Of a DNA stretch of 64,000 bases, positions 27,827 through 40,953 are shown piece after piece. Location of the stretch: positions 1 through 64,000 of the forward strand of contig CADCTD010000050.1 of NCBI GenBank assembly GCA_902805545.1. Direction: 5' to 3'. The notes below the pieces were generated by a model that worked only from the letters and a program-made list of their open reading frames with translations, did no database searches and was not told the origin of the DNA. The stretch's first letter is position 1, and each line of letters starts with the position of its first letter. The position numbers and the translations under genes were made by a program. The stretch is from an uncultured Craurococcus sp. (GTDB lineage: Bacteria; Pseudomonadota; Alphaproteobacteria; Acetobacterales; Acetobacteraceae).

Positions 27827-28572
27827 CAGGCGAGCCTCCGGCGCAGGGTCGCGGAGAGGCGGTCGGCGGCGAGGACCAGGGCGATGATGATGATCAGGAT
27901 GGCGAGCACGCGGGCGAAGTCGAGCAGGTCGACGGCATTCTTCAGCTCCTGCCCGAGGCCGCCGGCGCCGACCAGGCCGAGCACGGTGGAGGCGCGGATG
28001 TTGAACTCCCACACATAGAGCAGGGCGGAGAGGGTCTGCGGCAGCGTCTCTGGCAGCAGGACGACGGCGGCGGCCTGGGCGCGGCTGCCGCCGGCGGAGA
28101 GGGCGGCCTCGACCGGGGCAGGGTCGGCGGTCTCCAGCGCCTCGGACCAGAGCTTGGCGATGGAGCCGGTGGAGTGGAGGGCGACGCCGAGCATCCCGGC
28201 GAAGGGGCCGAGGCCGACGGCGGCGACGAAGATGAGGGCGAAGACGAAGCCGTCGATGCCGCGGAGCGCATCCAGCAGGGCGCGGGCCGGGTGGTAGAGG
28301 GCAGGCAAGGGGGCGACCGGGCGGGCCGCCATGAGCGCGAGGGGCAGGGCGAGCAGGGCGGCGAGGCTGGTGCCGAGGGTTGCGATCGCCACCGTCTCGG
28401 CCGCCCGGCGCAGCAGGTCCGGCAGGCCGGAGAAGTCGGGCGGGAAGGCGCCCGCCAGCCAATGGGCAAGGCGCGGCAGCCCGGCCCAAAGGCGCGGCAG
28501 GTCAGGCTGCACGACGGCGATGCAGGCGGCGTAGAGCGCCGCCAGCGCCAGGAGCCCGAGGGCTCGCCTCAT
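27826..28572 (-). CDS. ABC transporter permease, PhnE-like
   Basis: This is a 248-residue integral membrane protein with about six helices. It carries the BPD-type loop EALETADPAPVEAALSAGGS and the downstream NIRASTVLGLVGAGGLGQEL, the motif shared by phosphonate permeases (PhnE). The C-terminus has ILIIIIALVLAADRL. It overlaps the substrate-binding gene by 4 bp. The stretch RGIDGFVFALIFVAAVGLGP is also typical of PhnE. Confidence 0.86.
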   Translation of the reverse strand: MRRALGLLALAALYAACIAVVQPDLPRLWAGLPRLAHWLAGAFPPDFSGLPDLLRRAAETVAIATLGTSLAALLALPLALMAARPVAPLPALYHPARALLDALRGIDGFVFALIFVAAVGLGPFAGMLGVALHSTGSIAKLWSEALETADPAPVEAALSAGGSRAQAAAVVLLPETLPQTLSALLYVWEFNIRASTVLGLVGAGGLGQELKNAVDLLDFARVLAILIIIIALVLAADRLSATLRRRLA

Positions 28573-29435
28573 CCGCCGCCGATGCGGCCGAGGGCGCGGC
28601 CGGCGGCCTCGATCATCGCATAGCTGTCGGGCCGCGCCGGGACCCAGCCGGTGTAGTTGGCGGGCATGACCCGGGCGGCGCTGGCCGCGTCGATACCGAG
28701 GGCGGCGTCGCGGAGCGCCGATTTCAGCCCGGGGTCGAGGCGGTCGCGCGCGGCGAGGGCGTCGTTCGGCAGGGGGTCGGAGCGCCAGACGATCCTCACC
28801 TGGTCCTCCCGCAGGCGACCGGCGGCAATCATGGCGGCGAGGTTGCGGTCGTAGTCGGTGGCGAGGTCCACCTGGCCGGTTGCCACGGCGATGGCGTTGG
28901 CGGCGTGGGAGGCGCCGTCGCGGTAGCGGAAATAGCTGCGGGGGTCGATGCCCTGGGTCCTGAACCAGTGATGCGGGATCAGCCAGCCGCTGGTCGAGCC
29001 GGCATCGGCGAAGGAGATGGACATCCCCTTCGCATCCTCGGGAAAGCGGGCGATGGCGAGGTCCGGCCGGGCGATGATGATGGCCTGGTAGGTCGGCTTG
29101 CCCTGGTACTGGACGACGGCCAGCGCCTCCGCCTTCGCCCGGTCCTTGGCGAGGACGTAGCCCCAGGGGCCCATCCAGGCGACATCCACCTGCTCGTTGG
29201 AGAGGGCGACGGCGATGCCGGCCCAGTCCGTGGTGACGGTGAGGTCGAGCGGCCGGCCGACCGCCCGCGCCAGATGGGTGAAGAAGGGCTCGTAGGCCCG
29301 GCGGGTGTCGCCCGCCGTCGGCTGGAACGGGCCGACGGCGCAGCGGAGCGGCCCCCCCTGGCCTCCCCCCTGGGCGAGGGCCGGGGTGGCGAGCAGCGGA
29401 GCCGAGGCAAGCAGCAGGCGGCGGGTCGGGGTCAT
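28569..29435 (-). CDS. Phosphonate/phosphite-type ABC substrate-binding protein, PhnD-like
   Basis: This is a 288-residue periplasmic protein with a signal peptide (TPTRRLLLASAPLLATPALA). Features are CAVGPFQPTAGDTRRAYEPF, VDVAWMGPWGYVLAKDRAKA (phosphonate-binding PhnD pattern) and FADAGSTSGWLIPHHWF, in which the S-T-S region lies at the ligand site. The start at 29435 is supported by a GGAGGATGAC upstream. It is the first gene of the minus-strand transporter operon. Confidence 0.85.
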   Translation of the reverse strand: MTPTRRLLLASAPLLATPALAQGGGQGGPLRCAVGPFQPTAGDTRRAYEPFFTHLARAVGRPLDLTVTTDWAGIAVALSNEQVDVAWMGPWGYVLAKDRAKAEALAVVQYQGKPTYQAIIIARPDLAIARFPEDAKGMSISFADAGSTSGWLIPHHWFRTQGIDPRSYFRYRDGASHAANAIAVATGQVDLATDYDRNLAAMIAAGRLREDQVRIVWRSDPLPNDALAARDRLDPGLKSALRDAALGIDAASAARVMPANYTGWVPARPDSYAMIEAAGRALGRIGGG

Positions 29436-29519
29436 GCGGTCATCCTCCTGCAGGCCATTCGCCGGAGGCCAGCCCGCGGATGCAGCCATGCCGCAATTTA
29501 GCCCGCCTGTCGCCTGGGC

Positions 29520-30701
29520 TCAGCCCTTCAGCATGCGGCGGGCGATGGCCATGCGGTGGACCTCGCTCGGCCCCTCGTAGATGCGCTGGACGCGGACCTG
29601 GCTGGCCATGAGCTGCAGGGGCAGCTCCTTCGTCATGCCCATGGCGCCGAAGGTCTGCATCGCATGGTCCAGCACCTCCTGCGCCATCTCGGTGGCGTAG
29701 ACCTTCAGCATCGAGGCCTCGGTGCGGACATCCTCGCCGGCGGACATCTTGGCGGCGGCGTCGCGCACCATGAGGCGGGTGATGTGGATCCTCGTCGCGG
29801 CATCCGCGATCCACCACTGGATGGCCTGGCGGTCGGCGAGGCGGACGCCGAAGGTGCTGCGGTTCTTCGCCTGCTCGCAGAGCATGTCGAGCGCGCGGCG
29901 GGCCATGCCGGTGCAGCGCGCGCCCATCTGCAGGCGGCGCACGTTGAGGCGGAGCTGCATGGGCGCATAGCCCTGGCCGAGCGCGCCGAGGATCTGGCGG
30001 GAATGCACGCGGCAATCCTCGAAGACCAGTTCGTAGGTCCGCCTGCCGCCGATCATCGGGATCTCGCGCTCGATGATGAAGCCCGGGGTGCCGCGCTCGA
30101 CGATGAAGGCGGTGACGCCCTCCTGGCGCTTGCCCTCGCCGGTGCGGGCCATGACGATGACGAAGTCGGCGCGGGGGACGCCGCTCACCCAGATCTTGCG
30201 GCCGTTGATGACCCAGTCCTCGCCGTCCTGCACGGCGCGGGTGGTCATCCCCGCCGGGTCGCCGCCGGCGCCGGGCTCGGAGATGGCGATGGAGGAGCGC
30301 ATCTCGCCGCGGGCATAGGGGTCGAGATACCGGGTGCGCTGCTCCGGGCTGGCGACGGCGAGCAGCATGTGGAGGTTCGGGCTGTCGGGCGGGAAGATGA
30401 AGGGGGTGACGGTGCGGCCCATCTCCTCCTCGATCGCCATCAGGGCGGAGACGGGCAGGTCGGCGCCGCCGAACTCCTCCGGCACGTCGAGGCCGTAGAG
30501 GCCGAGCTCCCGCGCCTTGGCGAGCAGCGGCCCCTCCTCCTCCGGGGTCAGGCCGTACTTGCCGCCTTCCGCCTCGCGCTTGAGGACGGCGGGCTCGAGC
30601 GGCATCAGGTCGCGCTCGACGAAGCGGGCGACGAGGTCGCGCACCATGCGGTGCTCCTCGGCCAGCGCCGGGATGGCGAAGCCGTCGGTGGTGAGGGCCA
30701 T
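29520..30701 (-). CDS. Acyl-CoA dehydrogenase
   Basis: This is a 393-residue FAD enzyme of the acyl-CoA dehydrogenase family. Landmarks are RSSIAISEPGAGGDPAGMTT (FAD/substrate region), DWVINGRKIWVSGVPRAD, MARRALDMLCEQAKNRSTFG and the C-terminal VQRIYEGPSEVHRMAIARRM. The catalytic glutamate is expected in the YEGPSE stretch. The substrate chain cannot be told. It stands alone, 85 bp from the phnD-like gene and 167 bp from oxyR. Confidence 0.93.
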   Translation of the reverse strand: MALTTDGFAIPALAEEHRMVRDLVARFVERDLMPLEPAVLKREAEGGKYGLTPEEEGPLLAKARELGLYGLDVPEEFGGADLPVSALMAIEEEMGRTVTPFIFPPDSPNLHMLLAVASPEQRTRYLDPYARGEMRSSIAISEPGAGGDPAGMTTRAVQDGEDWVINGRKIWVSGVPRADFVIVMARTGEGKRQEGVTAFIVERGTPGFIIEREIPMIGGRRTYELVFEDCRVHSRQILGALGQGYAPMQLRLNVRRLQMGARCTGMARRALDMLCEQAKNRSTFGVRLADRQAIQWWIADAATRIHITRLMVRDAAAKMSAGEDVRTEASMLKVYATEMAQEVLDHAMQTFGAMGMTKELPLQLMASQVRVQRIYEGPSEVHRMAIARRMLKG

Positions 30702-30868
30702 GGGTTTCTCTCCCGCAGGGTCGGTTTGGGGCGAAGGCTAGACCCGGGCGGCTGGGGTGCCCATCCCCTGCGCCAGGGCCCGTTGGGCAAGGCCGGAGGC
30801 TGAGGGCCGACGCACCGGGGGCGAGAAAGACCCGGCGAGCCGACCCGGTCGGCCTTGTCCGACGGGCC

Positions 30869-34206
<3,338 letters not shown>

Positions 34207-34217
34207 GCGAGCCTCGT

Positions 34218-34241
34218 GCCGCGGCCGGTATGGGCCGCGGC
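34218..34241. terminator. Hairpin between katG and the convergent ABC gene
   Basis: GCCGCGGCC (34218-34226) pairs with GGCCGCGGC (34233-34241), a 9-bp perfect stem with a six-base loop. It lies 12 bp after the katG stop and 8 bp from the stop of the ABC gene on the other strand. No T-run is present, so bidirectional stop or mRNA end protection is inferred. Confidence 0.45.
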
Positions 34242-34248
34242 AGGTTGC

Positions 34249-35175
34249 TCAGCCCCGGCCGGCGAAGGCCAGGAGGTCGGCGAGGGTGATGGAGCCGCCG
34301 CCCGGCAGCGGGGCGGCGGCAGTGCCGTCCGCAAGCATGCGGGCGAGGGCGTCGCGGAGCGTGGCGCCTTCCGGCAAGGCGGGGCCGGGCGCCGGCTCCG
34401 TCCGCACCGGCAGCGATGAGAGCGGGAAGAGCGCGAGGCGCAGCAGCACGCGGTTGGCGCCGAGGAATTCGGCGGCGAAGCCGTCGGCGGGGTGGGCCAG
34501 CATCGCCGCCGCGGGCGCGTGCTGGATGAGGCGGCCGTCGCGCAGCAGGGCGACGGCGTCGCCGAGGCGTACGGCCTCCGCCACGTCATGCGTCACCAGC
34601 AGCACGGTCTTGCGGAGCTGCTGGAGCAGGCGCAGCACCTCCTCCTGCAGCTTCGCGCGCTGGACGGGATCGACGGCGCCGAAGGGCTCGTCCATCAGCA
34701 GCACGGGCGGGTCGCCGGCCAGCGCGCGGGCGACGCCGACGCGCTGGCGCTCGCCACCCGACAGCTCATGCGGGCGGCGGTTGGCGAAGCGGGCGGGTTC
34801 GAGGCCGACGAGGGAGAGCACCTCCTCCACCCGGGCGCCGATGCGGGCGCGGTCCCAGCCGAGCAGCGTCGGGACGGTGGCGATGTTCGCCGCCACGTCC
34901 CAATGCGGGAAGAGGCCGACCTCCTGGATGACGTAGCCGATGCGGCGGCGGAGCGCCGTGGCATCCATCGCGCGCGCATCCTCGCCGCCGATGCGGATGC
35001 TGCCGGCGCTCGGCTCCACCAGGCGGTTGACCATGCGCAGCAGCGTCGTCTTGCCGGAGCCGGAGGGGCCGATCAGGGCGCAGCTCGTGCCCTCCGGCAC
35101 GGAGAGGGAGATGTCCTCCACCGAGGCGCGGTCGGCGCCGGGCCAGCGCTTGGTCAGGCCCTCGATCTCGATCAT
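34249..35175 (-). CDS. Osmoprotectant-type ABC transporter ATP-binding protein
   Basis: This is a 308-residue ATPase: Walker A IGPSGSGKTTLLRM, signature ELSGGERQRVGVARAL, Walker B VLLMDEPFGAVDP. The MVNRLVEPSAGSIRIGGED stretch and the C-terminal extension match the betaine/choline/carnitine group (ProV, OpuCA, OsmV). The C-terminal region is shorter than a full CBS pair, so osmosensing may be reduced or absent. The start overlaps the next permease stop by 4 bp (ATGA). Confidence 0.87.
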   Translation of the reverse strand: MIEIEGLTKRWPGADRASVEDISLSVPEGTSCALIGPSGSGKTTLLRMVNRLVEPSAGSIRIGGEDARAMDATALRRRIGYVIQEVGLFPHWDVAANIATVPTLLGWDRARIGARVEEVLSLVGLEPARFANRRPHELSGGERQRVGVARALAGDPPVLLMDEPFGAVDPVQRAKLQEEVLRLLQQLRKTVLLVTHDVAEAVRLGDAVALLRDGRLIQHAPAAAMLAHPADGFAAEFLGANRVLLRLALFPLSSLPVRTEPAPGPALPEGATLRDALARMLADGTAAAPLPGGGSITLADLLAFAGRG

Positions 35176-35798
35176 GCGCCGCGGACCCGTGCGGCGAGGT
35201 GGCGTTCCAGCATGCCGAGCGCGGCCTCCGTCCCGAGTGCGAGCAGGGCGATGGCGATGGCGCCGACCAGCATCCGCCCGGTATCGAGCAGGGCGAGGCC
35301 CTGGGTGACGAGGTCGCCGAGCCCGCCGCCACCGATGAAGGTGGCGAGCGCCGCGGCCGAGACCACCTGCACCGCGGCGACGCGCAGCCCGGCGAAGATC
35401 AGCGGCGCGGCGAGCGGCAGCTCCACGCGCACGGCGCGCTGCGGGCCGGTCATGCCGAGGCCGCGCGCGGCATCCAGCGCGGCGGGGTCGGCGGTGCGGA
35501 TGCCGATCACCGTGTTGACCAGCACCGGCGGCAGGGCGAGCAGGGCGAGGGCGATCACCGAGGGGGTGAAGCCGACGCCGAGCAGCGGCAGCAGCGCGGC
35601 GAGCACGGCAAGGCTCGGGATGGTGCGCAGCGCGCCGGCGAGCATCATCGAGGCTTCGGCGAGGCGCGGGCGATGGGCGACGGCGATGCCGACGGGGAGC
35701 GCCAGCGCGATGCCGATGGCGAGGCCGGTGAGCGAGAGCAGCAGGTGTTCACCGACCGCGCCGAGGAAGAGGCCGGGATGGGTGCGCAGCCACTCCAT
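35172..35798 (-). CDS. ABC transporter permease, OpuCB/OsmW-like
   Basis: This is a 208-residue membrane protein. The Pro/Gly-rich inner loop DPAALDAARGLGMTGPQRAV matches betaine-type permeases, followed by PLIFAGLRVAAVQVVSAAAL. About five helices are visible. It starts with ATG at 35798, overlapping the stop of the next permease. Together the two permeases form a heterodimer in the osmoprotectant uptake complex. Confidence 0.85.
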   Translation of the reverse strand: MEWLRTHPGLFLGAVGEHLLLSLTGLAIGIALALPVGIAVAHRPRLAEASMMLAGALRTIPSLAVLAALLPLLGVGFTPSVIALALLALPPVLVNTVIGIRTADPAALDAARGLGMTGPQRAVRVELPLAAPLIFAGLRVAAVQVVSAAALATFIGGGGLGDLVTQGLALLDTGRMLVGAIAIALLALGTEAALGMLERHLAARVRGA

Positions 35799-36415
35799 CA
35801 GCGGCTCGCCGGCAGGCGGCGCTGCACGGCGCCGAGGCCCGCATCGATCAGCAGGGCCATGAGAGTGACGAGGCCGGCGCCGACCAGGATCTTCTCGGTA
35901 TGGCCCTGGTCGAGGCCGGTGAGGATCAGCGTGCCGAGGCCGCCGGCGCTGATATAGGCGGCGACGGTTGCCGCCGAGACGAGGGTGACGGAGGCGACGC
36001 GCAACCCGCCCAGCAGCGCCGGCATCGCCAGCGGCAGCTCCACGCGGAACAGGCGCTGGCGGCGGGTGAGGCCCATGCCCTCGGCCGCATCCAACACGGC
36101 GGGTGGCACGCCGGCGAGGCCGGTGACGAGCGCCCGCAACAGGACCGGCACGGCATAGGTGACGAGGGCAAGCAGCGCCGGGGCGAAGCCGAGCCCGAGC
36201 ACCGGCACCAGCAGGGCGAAGAGGGCGAGGGTCGGCAGCGAGTAGAGCACGGAGGCGGTGCCGAGCAGGCCGGTGCGGAGGCCGGGGCGGCGGGCGACCA
36301 GCAGGCCGAGAGGGAGGGCGATCAGCAGGGCCAGCGCCAGGGATGCGGCGACCAGCCCGGCATGGGCAAGCACGGCGGCGCCGACCGAATCGAGGTTGCG
36401 GCTGGTCCAGCGCAT
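35798..36415 (-). CDS. ABC transporter permease, OpuCD/OsmY-like
   Basis: This is a 205-residue membrane protein, the paralog of the previous permease. The loop PPAVLDAAEGMGLTRRQRLF precedes ELPLAMPALLGGLRVASVTL, as in the osmoprotectant family. It has roughly five helices. Its start and the substrate-binding gene's stop share bases, so the four genes are coupled. Which of the two permeases corresponds to OpuCB or OpuCD is uncertain. Confidence 0.85.
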   Translation of the reverse strand: MRWTSRNLDSVGAAVLAHAGLVAASLALALLIALPLGLLVARRPGLRTGLLGTASVLYSLPTLALFALLVPVLGLGFAPALLALVTYAVPVLLRALVTGLAGVPPAVLDAAEGMGLTRRQRLFRVELPLAMPALLGGLRVASVTLVSAATVAAYISAGGLGTLILTGLDQGHTEKILVGAGLVTLMALLIDAGLGAVQRRLPASR

Positions 36416-37290
36416 CAGGCGAGGCCCTGCTGCTGCAGGAAGCGGGCGGCGACCTCGCGCGGCTCCTCGCCATCCTGGTCGACCTGGCGGTTCAGCTCCT
36501 GCATCACGCCGTTGTCGAGCCTGGCGCCGATGGCGAGGATGGGCGGGGCGAGGCCGGGGAAGTCCAGCAGGGCCTGCTGCCGGACCACGGCGGCGAGTTG
36601 GTAGGGCGGCCAGAGATGCCGGTCGTCGCGGAGGGTGGTGAAGCCGTAGGTGGCGATCTGCCAGTCCGTCGCATAGGCGTTCACCACATCGGCCTGGCCA
36701 TGGTTCAGCGCGGCGTAGCGCAGGCCGAGGGCGGCGAATTGGCGGAAGCGGCGGAACTCCATCCCGTAGACGCGGCGGAGGCCGGGCAGCCCGTCCGCGC
36801 GGTCGGCGAATTCGTTGCCGGCGGCGAGCGTCAGGCGGGGCGCGGCACGGGCGAGGTCGGAGAGGGTGGCGAGGTTGTGGCGCCGCGCCGTCTCCGGCAG
36901 GACGAGCAGGGCATTGCCGTTGTCGATGCCGGAGGGATCGAGCCAGTCGAGGCCGAGCGGGGCGTAGCCGGCGCGGACCTTGGCGAGGATGGTGGCGGCA
37001 TCGCCCTCAGGCGGCTGCTTCAGGACGACGCCGAGGCCGGTGCCGGTGTATTCCGGGTAGAGGTCGATCTCTCCGGAGAGCAGCGATTGATGGGCGATGG
37101 CCGTGCCGCCCAGGTTGAGGCGTCGCTGCACCGTGGCGCCGGCGCGTTCCAGCCCCTGGGCGAAGAGTTCGGCGACGACCAGCTGCTCGGTGAAATTCTT
37201 CGACCCCATGCGCAGCAGGGGCGCCGCCCGGGCGAGGGCGGGCGCGGCCAGGGGCGCGGCCAGGGCGGCAAGGAGCAGGCGTCTCCGCAT
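36415..37290 (-). CDS. Osmoprotectant-type ABC substrate-binding protein
   Basis: This is a 291-residue exported binding protein (signal: [20 protein letters not shown]). It carries the quaternary-ammonium-binding motif [20 protein letters not shown] near the start, and [18 protein letters not shown], both typical of OpuCC/OsmF. The downstream region [18 protein letters not shown] is also family-like. It is first in a four-gene operon. Betaine or choline import is the likely role. Confidence 0.88.
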   Translation of the reverse strand: MRRRLLLAALAAPLAAPALARAAPLLRMGSKNFTEQLVVAELFAQGLERAGATVQRRLNLGGTAIAHQSLLSGEIDLYPEYTGTGLGVVLKQPPEGDAATILAKVRAGYAPLGLDWLDPSGIDNGNALLVLPETARRHNLATLSDLARAAPRLTLAAGNEFADRADGLPGLRRVYGMEFRRFRQFAALGLRYAALNHGQADVVNAYATDWQIATYGFTTLRDDRHLWPPYQLAAVVRQQALLDFPGLAPPILAIGARLDNGVMQELNRQVDQDGEEPREVAARFLQQQGLA

Positions 37291-37364
37291 CCGGTGAGCC
37301 TAGACCGGCGGAACGAATGGGCCAAATGCCCGCTCAGGCTGCGTTGGAGGGTCAGGCTGGCGAC

Positions 37365-38168
37365 ATGTGTGAACTTCTCGGGATGAGCGCCAATGTCCCC
37401 ACCGACATCTGCTTCAGCTTCGCCGGACTGATGCAGCGCGGCGGCAGGACCGGGCCGCATGCGGATGGCTGGGGGATCGCCTTCTACGAGGGCAAGGGCG
37501 CGCGGGCCTTCCATGACCCCCGGCCCTCGGCGGACTCGGAGGTGGCGCGCTTCGTCCGCGACCACCCGATCAAGAGCTGCACCGTCCTCTCGCATATCCG
37601 CCGGGCCAACCGGGGGCGGGTCGCGCTGGAGAACACCCACCCCTTCCAGCGGGAGCTCTGGGGTCGGCTCTGGACCTTCGCGCATAACGGGCAGCTCGCC
37701 GGGGTGAAGCGCTGGCCGCTCCGGCACTACCACCCGGTCGGGACGACCGACAGCGAGCACGCCTTCTGCTGGATGCTCGGCCGGCTGCGGGAGGCCTTCC
37801 CGGCCTCGCCGCCCGGGCATCGGCTGGCGGCGGCGGTCGAGGCGCTGTCGCAACGGCTGGCGGCGACCGGCGTCTTCAACATGCTGCTGAGCGACGGGCG
37901 CTGGCTCTATTGCTTCTGCGGCAAGCGCATGGCCTGGCTGACGCGGCGGGCGCCCTTCGGCCCGGCGACGCTGATCGACGAGGACCTCAGCGCCGACTTC
38001 GCCAAGGAGACCACGCCGCGCGACGTGGTGACGGTGGTGGCGACGCGGCCCTTGACCCGGGACGAGGCCTGGACGGTGATGGAGCCCGGGCAATACGTCG
38101 TCTTCCGCAGCGGCGAGCGGTGGATGCATCGGCGCGTGGCGGTCCCGGAGCTGGAGCAGGCGGCATGA
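37365..38168 (+). CDS. Class II glutamine amidotransferase (YafJ-like)
   Basis: This is a 267-residue protein that begins [19 protein letters not shown]; Cys2 is the N-terminal nucleophile after Met removal. Ntn signatures [37 protein letters not shown] and FAHNGQLAG are present. It belongs to the YafJ group, whose substrate is not firmly known. It is divergent from the osmoprotectant operon and overlaps the HemD-like gene by 4 bp. Confidence 0.88.
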   Translation: MCELLGMSANVPTDICFSFAGLMQRGGRTGPHADGWGIAFYEGKGARAFHDPRPSADSEVARFVRDHPIKSCTVLSHIRRANRGRVALENTHPFQRELWGRLWTFAHNGQLAGVKRWPLRHYHPVGTTDSEHAFCWMLGRLREAFPASPPGHRLAAAVEALSQRLAATGVFNMLLSDGRWLYCFCGKRMAWLTRRAPFGPATLIDEDLSADFAKETTPRDVVTVVATRPLTRDEAWTVMEPGQYVVFRSGERWMHRRVAVPELEQAA

Positions 38169-38995
38169 GCGAGACGGTGGGCGGGGCCATGGCCGGGCTC
38201 CGGGTGGTGGTGCCGGAGACGCGGGAGCTGGAGGTGCTGGCACGGATGCTGGAGCGCCAGGGGGCGGAGGCGATCCGCTGCCCGCTGGTCGCCATCATCG
38301 ACGCGCCCGACCCGGCGCCGGTGGAGGCCTGGCTGCGGCGCTTCATCGCCACGCCGCCGGATGACCTGATCCTGCTGACGGGGGAGGGGCTCGGGCGGCT
38401 GCTCGGCGTGGCGGAGCGGGCGGGGATCGAGGGGGAGTTCCGCGCGGCGCTGGCCGGCGTCAGGCGCGTCTGCCGCGGGCCGAAGCCGAGCCAGAAGCTC
38501 AGGAGCATCGGCCTCGGGCCGGACCTGGCGCCGGAGCCGGCGACGACGGCGGGGATCATCGCCGGGATGGAGGCGCTCGACCTGCGCGGGCGGCGGGTCG
38601 CGGTGCAGCTCTATCCGGACAACCCGAATGCGCCGCTGCTCGACTTCCTGAAGGGGGCCGGGGCGGAGGCGGACCCGGTCCTCCCTTACGCCTATGCGAC
38701 GCGGGCGGAGGATGAGCGGGTGCTCGAGGCGGTGGGCGAAATGGCGGCGGGGCGGGTCGACCTCGTCGTCTTCACCAGCACCCCGCAGGTGCGGCGGCTG
38801 GTGAGCCTGGCCGAAGGGGCGGGGCAGCAGCCGGTGCTGGCCGAGGCGCTCCGGCGGACTCGCATTGCAGCCGTCGGGCCCGTTGTCGCCGAGGCGGTGC
38901 GGGCGGCGGGTGGCGAGGTGGCGGTGATGCCGGAGGAGAATTTCCACATGAAGCCGATGGTGAATGCCATCCTCGAAGGGCTGCGCCGCGGATAG
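38165..38995 (+). CDS. Uroporphyrinogen-III synthase-like protein
   Basis: This is a 276-residue protein with HemD-fold signatures: [20 protein letters not shown] at the start, then [20 protein letters not shown] (HemD motif) and [19 protein letters not shown]. It lacks other haem genes nearby, and such HemD-like domains also occur in regulators. It starts in an ATGA overlap with the glutamine amidotransferase, which ties the two together without explaining the link. A separate housekeeping hemD may exist outside the window. Confidence 0.7.
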   Translation: MSETVGGAMAGLRVVVPETRELEVLARMLERQGAEAIRCPLVAIIDAPDPAPVEAWLRRFIATPPDDLILLTGEGLGRLLGVAERAGIEGEFRAALAGVRRVCRGPKPSQKLRSIGLGPDLAPEPATTAGIIAGMEALDLRGRRVAVQLYPDNPNAPLLDFLKGAGAEADPVLPYAYATRAEDERVLEAVGEMAAGRVDLVVFTSTPQVRRLVSLAEGAGQQPVLAEALRRTRIAAVGPVVAEAVRAAGGEVAVMPEENFHMKPMVNAILEGLRRG

Positions 38996-39031
38996 TTGCG
39001 GCGCGGGGCCGGGCCGGGCCACACTCCCGGT

Positions 39032-39940
39032 ATGATCCTCGCCGGCGATACCGAGCATCCCCGCGACTTCCACGGCTACGGGCCCAACCCGCCGGATGCG
39101 CGCTGGCCGGGCGGGGCGCGGCTCGCCCTCTCCTTCGTGCTGAATTACGAGGAGGGCGCGGAGAACACCGTGCTCAACGGCGATGCGGGAAGCGAGCTCT
39201 ATTTGCACGAGGTGCCGGGCGGCACGCCGCGGGCGGAGCGGGACCTCTCGACCGAGAGCCAGTTCGACTACGGCGCGCGGGCGGGGCTGTGGCGCATCCT
39301 CCGGCTGTTCAGGGAGCGCAACCTGCCGCTGACGATCTATGCCGTCGGGCGGGCGCTGGAGCTGCACCCCGAGGCGGGCCAGGCCTTCGCCGAGGCGGGG
39401 CATGAGGTGGCGAGCCATGGCTGGCGCTGGATCGACTACCGCCGCGTGCCGGAGCATGTGGAGCGCGAGCATATCGCCCGCTGCGCCGAGGTGATCGAGC
39501 GGACCACGGGCAGCAGGCCGGTCGGCTGGTATACCGGGCGGATCAGCCAGCGGACGCGGCGGCTGGTCGCCGAGCATGGCGGCTTCCTCTACGACAGCGA
39601 TTCCTATGCCGACGACCTGCCCTACTACGTGCGGGCGGCGGGGAAGCCGCTGCTGGTCGTGCCCTACACGCTCGACAACAACGACATGAAATTCGCGGTG
39701 CCGCCGGGCTTCTCGGCGAATGACGGATTCACGCAGCACCTGACCGACAGCTTCGACCTGCTGCGGCGGGAGGGCGGGCGGATGATGTCCGTCGGGCTGC
39801 ATTGCCGGCTGGCGGGGCGGCCGGCGCGGGCCGCGGCGCTCGAGCGCTTCCTCGACCATGTCGCGCGCCATAGCGATGTCTGGGTCTGCCGCCGTGCCGA
39901 GATCGCCCGGCACTGGCTGGCGCAGCACCCATCCCAATAA
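39032..39940 (+). CDS. puuE: Polysaccharide deacetylase-family allantoinase, PuuE-like
   Basis: This is a 302-residue protein. It has the PuuE pattern FHGYGPNPPDARWPGGARLA, LNYEEGAENTVLNGDA, ASHGWRWIDYRRVPE, GWYTGRISQRTRRLVAEHGG and FLYDSDSYADDLPYY. PuuE is a metal-independent allantoinase in some bacteria, so purine (allantoin) breakdown is a plausible role; no other purine catabolism gene is next to it. A Bug receptor follows 17 bp later and may import a related compound. Confidence 0.82.
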   Translation: MILAGDTEHPRDFHGYGPNPPDARWPGGARLALSFVLNYEEGAENTVLNGDAGSELYLHEVPGGTPRAERDLSTESQFDYGARAGLWRILRLFRERNLPLTIYAVGRALELHPEAGQAFAEAGHEVASHGWRWIDYRRVPEHVEREHIARCAEVIERTTGSRPVGWYTGRISQRTRRLVAEHGGFLYDSDSYADDLPYYVRAAGKPLLVVPYTLDNNDMKFAVPPGFSANDGFTQHLTDSFDLLRREGGRMMSVGLHCRLAGRPARAAALERFLDHVARHSDVWVCRRAEIARHWLAQHPSQ

Positions 39941-39957
39941 GCCATGAGGAAACCTCC

Positions 39958-40953
39958 ATGACGCTGCATCGCCGTTCCGCCCTGGGGCTGGGGCTCGCCG
40001 CATTCGCCGCCCCTCTGGCCGCGCCCGCCCTTGCGCAGCCGGCGCGGCCGATGGCGCGGATCGTCGTCGGCTTCCCGGCGGGCGGCAGCGCCGACACCAC
40101 GGCGCGGCTGATCGCCGAGCGGCTGCGCGGGCCCTATGCGCAGAACGTCATCGTCGAGAACCGCGTCGGCGCCGCCGGGCGGCTGGCGGTGGAGGCGGTG
40201 AAGGCGGCGGAGCCGGACGGCAACACCATCCTGCTGACGGCGGCGAGCATGCTGGTGATCTTCCCGCATCTCTACCGGCCGGCGACGCTGCGCTACGACC
40301 CCTTCACCGACCTGATGCCGGTGACGCCGGCGGGGGAATTCCCCTTCGGCATGGGGGTCGGGCCGATGGCGAACAGCGTCGGCACGCTGGCGGCCTTCAA
40401 GGACTGGGGCACGGGGCGGAGCGAGATCCCCTACAGCAGCGCGGCGGCCGGCAGCATGCTGCACTTCCTCGGCGTGCAGGTGGCGAAGGCGACCGGCCTC
40501 TCCATGACGCACATCCCCTACCGGGGCAGCGCGCCGGCGATCCAGGACCTGCTCGGCGGCAGGCTGGCGGCGAGCTACCACCCGATGGTCGACCTCGCGC
40601 CCCATGCGGCGGCACCGGGCGGGCCGGTGCGGCTGGCCGGCGTCTCCTCCGAGCAGCGGCTGCCGCGCTTCCCGGATGTGCCGACCTTCGCCGAGCAGGG
40701 CTATCCGCAGCTGACGGGGACCGAGTGGTTCGGCCTCTTCCTGCCCGCGAGGACGCCGGGGCCGGTGCAGGAGGCGCTGCACCGCGCCGCCGTGGAGGCG
40801 ATCGCCATGCCCGATTACCGCGAGGCGATCGCCCGGCTGGAGATGCGGCCCTACCCGCTCTCCATCGTCGACTTCACCCGGCGCTTCCGGGCCGATTTCG
40901 ACAAATGGGCGCCGATCATCGCCGAGAGCGGGTTCCGGCCGGAGGAGACCTAG
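39958..40953 (+). CDS. Bug/TctC-type receptor
   Basis: This is a 331-residue exported binding protein with a twin-Arg-like signal (LHRRSALGLGLAAFAAPLAA). Bug motifs: MARIVVGFPAGGSADTTARL, VIVENRVGAAGRLAVEAVKA, PYSSAAAGSMLHFLGVQVAK and THIPYRGSAPAIQDLLGGRL. Its stop codon TAG overlaps that of the cupin gene on the other strand in a CTAG. It probably forms an operon with the PuuE-like gene, 17 bp upstream. Confidence 0.9.
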   Translation: MTLHRRSALGLGLAAFAAPLAAPALAQPARPMARIVVGFPAGGSADTTARLIAERLRGPYAQNVIVENRVGAAGRLAVEAVKAAEPDGNTILLTAASMLVIFPHLYRPATLRYDPFTDLMPVTPAGEFPFGMGVGPMANSVGTLAAFKDWGTGRSEIPYSSAAAGSMLHFLGVQVAKATGLSMTHIPYRGSAPAIQDLLGGRLAASYHPMVDLAPHAAAPGGPVRLAGVSSEQRLPRFPDVPTFAEQGYPQLTGTEWFGLFLPARTPGPVQEALHRAAVEAIAMPDYREAIARLEMRPYPLSIVDFTRRFRADFDKWAPIIAESGFRPEET

